From Tachypleus tridentatus (taxonomy: Eukaryota > Arthropoda > Merostomata > Xiphosura > Limulidae): a stretch of 64,000 nt of DNA. Where the stretch lies: contig NC_134828.1 in assembly GCF_004210375.1 (NCBI RefSeq), positions 20,576,400 to 20,640,399 of the forward strand, written 5' to 3'. Under the pieces are notes generated by a model. That model was not told where the DNA came from and made no database searches. It saw only the letters and a program-made list of their open reading frames with translations. Below are positions 57,900 through 64,000 of this stretch, one piece after another. Within the stretch, counting starts at the first letter, position 1; each line of letters opens with the position of its first letter. Position numbers and translations under genes: made by a program.

Positions 57900-58900
57900 A
57901 CTTCTGCTTCTTCCTCCACCGTATTATCCATCAAGACTCAGGCAGAGCAATCACCTCTTTCCTTTCGAGCTGATGGTCTCTATGACTATAATTGCCCCTT
58001 TACACTGGTGTAACTCAAACTGGCTCTTCATTGGTCTGGCAGTACATCAGTCGGACCTGATGATGTACATTATGAAATACTGCACCATCTATTTCCTGCT
58101 TCTCTTGGTATTCTTCTGATTGTTTTTAACCATATCTGACAGGAGAATGTTTTTCCTGATGCCTGATCCGAGGCTATTGTCCCACCTTTTTCTAAACCTG
58201 GGATGGATCCCATCATTCCTTCAAACTACTGACCAGTTGCTTTGACGAGGGGTCTCTGTAAGATATTAGAGAAGATGATTACTACTCATCTTGTTTGGTT
58301 CGAGGAACCAAACTACCTCCTCTCACCCACCCAGTGTGGGTTCCAATGACAGTGCTCACCTGTTTTGACTTGAAACATCAATCAGAGAAGCCTTTCTGAA
58401 ACGACATCTTGCATCAATATTCTTTGACATTGAGAAGGCTTATGATACAACGTGGAGGTATGGCATTTTGCAAGACCTCTCTATATGTGGTCATTTTTAT
58501 TAAACTTTCACATCTCAAGTCAGTCATTGAACAAATAGGTATGTTGAGCAACAGCTACAGACTGCTCTCAATTGTTAACTGAAGTGGACCACAGCAAATG
58601 GCTTTAACTTCTCTCTCCCTAAAACCGTTTTCATGCATTTTTGCTGCCAATGGTATAGTCATCCTGATCCTGAACTCTGTATCGGTGAAGTTTTGCTGCC
58701 TGTGGTTCCTGAGACAATGTTCTTGGAGCTTATCTTTGACCATAAGCTGACCTTCATACCACACGCGATGCAGCTGTAGGTCAAATGTACAAGAGCACTG
58801 AACATCCTCCGTGTCCTCTCTTCCATCACTTGGGAGCTGATTGATGCTCTATGCTGAAGATATATCGTGCTGTTATTTGATCTGAAATTGACTATGGATT
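57900..58900 (+). pseudogene. LINE reverse transcriptase remnant (copy b)
   Basis: Broken frames include FDIEKAYDTTWRYGIL (58420-58470) and, after the deletion, text with TALNCLQLQTALNC-type and IPHAMQL thumb segments. The region with the VPQG and YxDD motifs is gone. Confidence 0.75.
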
Positions 58901-59325
58901 ACTAGTCTATCGCTCTTCCAGGACCTCGGCCTTAAAGATGCTGGACCCCATTCATCATGAAGGACTTTGGCTCTGCATGGGCTTTCCACACTTCCCCAGT
59001 TCAGAGCTTATACATTGAGTCTCATGAACCTTCTTTGCACTTATGCCATTTGCAACTGTTTTTACTATATGCTTTGAAACTTTGTTCCTTACCAAAGCAT
59101 CCTACCTGAGGTTGTGTTTTCCTTCCTTTCCTTCCTGTAATTTTCTCTTACTGCTGTAGATAAGATGTTAAAATTGGTTTTAATGCAACTTATGTTTTTT
59201 TTTTAAACTTTGATTTTTTACCTTAATTTCCTTTTCTGAATTATACTAATTTTAACTTTTTACCAGATGTTTGGCACAGACAGCCTAGTTGTTTTGTGCC
59301 ATAAAACACCAAACCAACCAGCTAA

Positions 59326-60533
59326 CCATTTGTGGCAAGTGTTACCCATTGCATTGTTTAAGGAATAGGTCTACTCTTTCCTCATAGTGGTTCCATCCTG
59401 GGTCCTTGGTTTTGTACATTTGTTCCACCTCTTACCCATAATACTGGGAGCAAGTGGAATGTACTTTGTCCACACAGTTGGAGAGTGAGGGTAAATGTTC
59501 ATAATCCTAGTCAAAAGGAGTTCTGCTTCCTTAGATTGAACAAGGTATACTCAGTCTTGTCATTCCAAACCTGGAATGTTGCATTTAGGGCTGCTTCAAG
59601 TAGAGAAGATGATTTATCTACTTCAGTGTTGCTTTATACCTACAGTATGTGATTTACTAAAGTGTGTGTGTGTGTGTCTTTTTTTTGGACTGACCTATAG
59701 TGATGATCACTTATGTGCAATTCTACCAATGATACAAGAATTAAGTTCAGGGTGTAGTACATACCTGTTTTGAATATAGTTTTTATTTTAAGGGGCAGAT
59801 TTAATTGTCAGCTAAAGTTAACTGGGCCTTATTTGTTTTTGCTCAATGTATAATGTTGGTATGAATGGAGCCCTTTATGCCTCTTTAGCTGACCACACAT
59901 TTACACTTAAATGTTCCCTTGCCTCTAGAATGCCAACCCTCTATTGACACATTCATGATCTGTACAGACACTTTTTATATAGATATGTCCTCACCAGCCC
60001 CTTCACCTTTTCACTGTGGGATTCTAGCGATGAGAGGTTCCATTTGGAAGTTAACATTTTCATGAATTGAAAACGTATTTTCAGTCATACTTACTTTTTC
60101 TGACACTCTCACACCATTTTTTCCCATGAAGAGGTTCTGTTAGAGACTGTAGATTGAGTCAGTCTCAAAAATGTGATAAAATTATGTGAATGAGGTAATT
60201 GTATACAGTACTAAAATATAGAGTGCATTGATGTAGGTGGAGAATTTCATGGGACAGATATTTCCAAGGGTAATTAAGTTGTGTATAAAAGATTAGAGCA
60301 AGTGAGAAATAACCAGATCAATGCTTAGCTTGGCAAAGGAATAAACTGTCGCAGTTGAGTAGTCGCTGTAAGTGTGAGAGGAGGTGAATATAATTGGAAA
60401 TACATTATAAATTTAGGAAAATGTTAACTTCAAGATCAATATAGAAATTTCCTGTATACATATTAGATACCATACTTGTTTTAGTTTAGTTCTAATAAAA
60501 TTAGATACTGCATTGGTTTGTATGTTTCTACAG
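59326..60533. other. Probable intron upstream of the TMED exon
   Basis: No repeat family recognised. Contains (GT)n at 59662-59677. It ends in a pyrimidine-rich stretch and the acceptor TTTCTACAG. Confidence 0.4.
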
Positions 60534-60779
60534 GTTGTGACAGGTGGTCAGTATGATGTAGATATGACTCTAGAATCACCAAAGAAAGAGATTCTGTATA
60601 AAGGAATTAAGAAGCAGTTTGACAGTTTTACCTGGACAGCTGCTCAGACAGGTGTTTACACTGTGTGCTTCAGTAATGAATTTTCAACTTTCAGTCATAA
60701 GCTGGTATACATGGACTTTCAAGTGGGGGATGAAAAACCCCTTCCGGGCATAGAGGAGCATTTGTCTGCCATGACAAAG
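60534..60779 (+). CDS. TMED7-type p24 cargo receptor, one internal exon
   Basis: An 82-codon, phase-0 exon between a strong acceptor (TTTCTACAG) and donor (ACAAAG|GTTAGT). It encodes most of the GOLD domain: VVTGGQYDVDMTLESPKKEI, ILYKGIKKQFDSFTWTAAQT, then YTVCFSNEFSTFSHKLVYMD and FQVGDEKPLPG. FSNEFSTF-x-HK and VYxDFQVG are hallmarks of the TMED3/TMED7 (gamma-p24) group. These type I membrane proteins cycle between ER and Golgi in COPII/COPI vesicles and select cargo. Here the exon lacks the signal peptide, the first GOLD Cys, the coiled coil and the membrane anchor, which must lie on other exons. The next exon was not found downstream in this window, so its intron is long or the exon is beyond 64 kb. 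No defect seen, so probably a working gene. Confidence 0.88.
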
Positions 60780-61037
60780 GTTAGTATAGACACTTTAAAG
60801 GAATTTATTTAGATAATAACATTTCTATTAAATTTAGTGGTGAATTTAAATGGAAGTAAAGTGCATACTGTATTTTTGTGTCATTTTTTAAAATCTTTTG
60901 AGGCTCACAAAGCCAGTCCAAGAGCTACAAGTGTGTTCCACAAACAGTGGTGATGACTTCTCATAAGTTATACTTAGGATGAACCTTTTTTTTTTTACCA
61001 AATTTATTCTGAAGTGTGTCTTGTTACTTGTCCTTAG

Positions 61038-61252
61038 TTCAGTCCCCATCACACCAAACATGCTTGCCCTTTCAACTGTGGTACCATTATAATGTGACAG
61101 TTACTCCCACTATTCATTGGTAAAAGAGTAGCCCAAGAGTTGGCAGTTGGTGGTGATGACTAGCTGCTTTCCCTCTCGTCTTACACTGCTAATTTAGGGA
61201 CGGCTAGTGCAGATAGCCCTGTGTAGCTTTGCAGAAAATTCAAAAAACAAAG
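61038..61252 (+). repeat. tRNA-derived SINE (family A), 5' truncated
   Basis: From the end of the B-box (AGTCCCCATCACACCAAACA) to GAAAATTCAAAAAACAAAGC. Lies in the intron after the TMED exon. Confidence 0.88.
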
Positions 61253-62229
61253 CAATTTTCGGTTGCAGATTTACTTCCTTCTGCTCTTAAAAGTGTTTGT
61301 TAAACAAGTGAATAATATTGTGATTTTTTAAACAAGAAATATGAATAGGAAAGTAAAATGTAAAGATGTAAATACTAATTACTAAATTTTTTGTAATTGT
61401 TACAATGGTTTTTGCTGAAACAAAATGCATTTTAAATGAAATATTAAATATACACTAAATAATTTCCAAAAACTAGGTGTTAGTGAAAGAAATCATTTTA
61501 TGTTAAGAGAGGTGATATTTAGTAGCACAAGAATAGAATAACTTCATAAGATTTTTCATAATATAACATATGAAATAACATTGTAAATTGCTGTGTCAGG
61601 ACCAAAAATACAATAACTGTCATAAGTTGGAGAACTTTTGTTTCACTTCATTTCTAATTAATATTATAGTTACTTTTATGCCCATTTTAAATATAATAAT
61701 AATTCATAGACCATTTTGATGTTTTGTATTACCAATGAACTTCAACTTTAGGCATTTCCTGTGCATTTTAATTTTATTTATTAAAATGCCTCCACAAGTT
61801 TTTTTCTACTTTAAAATCGATCATTGCTGGGTATGGTAAAAAGAATGCACTGGCCATTGAAGAAATGAAGTTTTATTTTGAAAATAATGTGTACCTAAAG
61901 TGCAATGTGGTACCTTCCATATTCTCACAAGATTAACTTTTCCCATTTAGTGTTGTGTTGCCCTTTATATTCAATTTTTTCAAAATATATGCCACAAACC
62001 TTCCACATCTTTCTGTTAGAATCCAAAGTTCCAACACATCTCTTATGCAAATCATTATGCTTTAAATCTCCACCAATAGGAGAGTACTAATATTATGTGA
62101 CTTTTCTATGCAAAACTGCTTAACTATCACTTTTGTTTGGGAGCGCTTGAGTGCAGACATCTTTCTTTAGACCACTTACTACCTAAGAAGTGGTTTAACT
62201 TTACCTCAGTTGAAGTTCATTTAATTTAA
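61253..62229. other. Intronic AT-rich sequence, nothing recognised
   Basis: No exon with TMED coiled-coil or membrane-anchor text seen, and no repeat family recognised. Confidence 0.4.
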
Positions 62230-64000
62230 TTTCACTTTTCTTTGAGAGCATTTGATATACTCATGTTGCTGTGTATTTTCAATGGTTTAGTGTATAACCT
62301 GAATTCTGAAGTTGCTGCTACCATTTCTGGTGTATGCCACTTGTCTGTTATTGCACTTTCGTCCACAGACACAGGCAAGTCATCAGAGAATTTCTTGGCC
62401 TTTGTTCACAGGGAAATGGAACAGTGTATGGCAACCATGCTGTCTCCTTTTCATGCACTTCTTCCTGTATTTTTAAGCCTCTTACATGATGAAAATTTGA
62501 TTCCAACACCTGAAGTTTGCCATACTTTCCCACACATTTTGTTCAGCTGTAATTAGCTTTATCAGGGATTACATCTCAGTTATGTGATGTTTTATTTCTT
62601 TCCATAGTTATTTTCACTTTATTGTTTCCACCTCTCTCCCTTGTTTCCCTGTCCACTTATGTTTGTGTTTACATTGAGCCTTTTTCACCGTGTTGGGTGA
62701 TGGTACTGGTATGCTTACTTTCCTGTGGGCTTTGGGTCAGTCCACCTTTATGACTTTTAGGGTTGGCTTCCAAATTCTGGACCATCAGTTCTGGGTTCAG
62801 TTTTACCTCTTTGGAGGAGCACAGGTCCCAATTTTCCTGTTCATCCGATCTATACCATGTTTTTTTCAATTTGGTCTTTTTCTGACACTTTATAATACCT
62901 CATCTCACTCCTCTTCATGTTTGAGGCTTTCACAGGAAGCCTAGGGGTTTCTGGGGACATCCTTTCTCTCTTCTTCCACTGTATTCCACATATTGTTTCT
63001 GGTCCTACACACATTATTACATTTCTTGAGGATTTTTTTGTTACGACACTGTATTCTCATGGACTCATCACGCAGGTACATATATATATATGGGATCTTT
63101 TATGGCTCCATTTTTCATTTCAAGTGTAACAAGGTTACTGTGTCCTTGAAGTTGTGTGTGGCTTCTGTCCAAAAGTGATTCACTGTTCCCACTGGATGCC
63201 CCATTGGTCCCCATTGGAGTCAGTCATGGCTCTGTGTCCTTGCTCCAGATTTTATCCTTCACAGCCTTATCTATCCCAGCACCCCTCTGGACCACAGTTT
63301 ACTGTTTTTATGCTGATACACAGTATGCAGACAATGGTTCCTGTGACTGCCTGTTGGGTTTGGAACTAGTGTTAACTCATCTGGCAAATTTGGTTCATTA
63401 GAGCAGCCCTTTCCTCTCTGATGTTCAGGTTTGTCTTGTTATTTTAGAGGGTTTCATGTTACCCCTTTTCTCCTTTCTCTTCTTTCCTTTGTCTTGTGTG
63501 GGATCCCTGGTCATACTAGTGTCTGTCCAAGGCAGTAGTCAACCTCCTCATCCAACATATTTTTGTATTTGCTCCACATGTGTTGTGTGGGTTTTGCTCC
63601 TATCTATTTGCCTGTCATTGGGTGCTATATCTTTTGGTACCTGGCCCTTTCATCTGACTTCCAAGCTGTATGTTTTGCCAAGTGGTTTGCCACTTTGCTT
63701 GGCATATTCATACCTTTAGGTTGCACTTTCACATGCACTGCTGACTTCTTTCTCATTCCAAAGAAGAGACAACACAGATTCCTGTGTTTTACATGTTGAA
63801 TCTTATCTATTGAGCCAACTCCCATCACATTCACTTAATGGCATGCAATATTCTTGGTGCATTCAATCTGGTGGAGGATTGTCTGTCCCGACTGGATTGG
63901 GTTTATCCCTCAGAATGGTTTTTACATCCTGCTGTTGTTCAGTAGTGCTATCATTGTTTAGGTACTCCCCATATTGCCACATTTGCCACTGCTCCCAGTC
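62230..64000 (+). mobile_element. Decayed DIRS-like retrotransposon, runs off the window
   Basis: Broken plus-strand frames give the RT/RNase H order of DIRS-type elements: FLWALGQSTFMTFRVGFQI (pre-RT region), GFLGTSFL where GFxSxLFLV-type motifs start the palm, then DTQYADNG...LGLELVLTHLANL around the YLDDW position. Finally come ILGAFNLVEDCLSRLDWVYP, SEWFLHPAVV and GTPHIATFAT (63840-63990), the RNase H end that in this group reads DxLSR..EW.L....GxPxxDLFAT. The tyrosine recombinase would be to the right of the window. The 62242-62556 frame may be gag-like. Many stops and shifts. Confidence 0.6.

Larger units (their letters stand above)
54985..59325 (+). mobile_element. LINE family-1 copy b, with two internal deletions
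   Basis: From about 54985-55550 a GC-richer leader (likely 5' UTR: GGTGAGGGACCTCCCAGGAA, GGCCTTGAATGCCTGTAGGT), then ORF1 (55560-56300), endonuclease (56700-57370), an ORF2 linker, RT (about 57900-58900) and 3' UTR (59150-59325). Compared with copy a, one deletion joins VYGL... text at 58490 to FHISSQSL text at 58505, removing about 200 bp with the catalytic box. A second joins 59110 to 59150, removing about 1.4 kb including the whole RNase H domain. Confidence 0.85.

Noticed and set aside
62242-63799. Several hydrophobic open frames of 60-104 codons
   Set aside because: Fragments of a decayed DIRS-like element in shifting frames; none has independent support as a gene.

Overview
The window is eukaryotic, AT-rich, intron-containing and dominated by repeats. 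Two tRNA-derived SINE families, Penelope-like elements, non-LTR retrotransposons, a mariner and a DIRS-like element fill most of it. The SINE types and the arthropod-like exons (TMED/p24, Vasa-like helicase) suggest a chelicerate, most likely a horseshoe crab. This assignment is an inference from recalled repeat sequences, not from a search.

Layout. 1-8.6 kb: five unrelated tandem arrays: an AACCGGTT-rich satellite, then arrays with 38-, 79-, 20-, 47- and 33-bp periods (the first of these is counted with the satellite region's flank). 8.6-14.7 kb: a SINE with perfect target-site duplications, an internally deleted mariner, a head-to-head pair of Penelope-like termini forming a 41-bp hairpin, and a second foldback. 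15.3-17.2 kb: a degenerate Vasa/DDX4-like helicase exon, a zinc-knuckle exon downstream of it and a possible C-terminal remnant. 17.8-19.0 kb: a non-LTR retrotransposon on the minus strand. 19.5-25.2 kb: nested SINEs and a fragment of a second LINE family.

27.97-37.83 kb, minus strand: six exons with compatible splice phases encode an unrecognised small type I membrane protein of about 236 residues. It has a signal peptide, a short Cys-containing ectodomain, one transmembrane segment and a basic tail. Its introns hold SINEs, a LINE and a Penelope-like element. This is the best candidate for an undescribed gene here.

37.4-46.9 kb: SINEs, a long AT-rich featureless stretch, and a Penelope-like element with a GIY-YIG endonuclease domain, followed by a 500-base assembly gap. 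47.4-59.3 kb: two direct-orientation copies of one RNase H-bearing LINE family, each broken in a different way. 60.53-60.78 kb: one clean exon of a TMED7-type p24 cargo receptor, whose other exons lie outside the window or were not found. 62.2-64.0 kb: a decayed DIRS-like retrotransposon running off the end.

No bacterial-type operon, CRISPR array or rRNA is present. Most long open frames are by-products of tandem repeats or decayed transposons.
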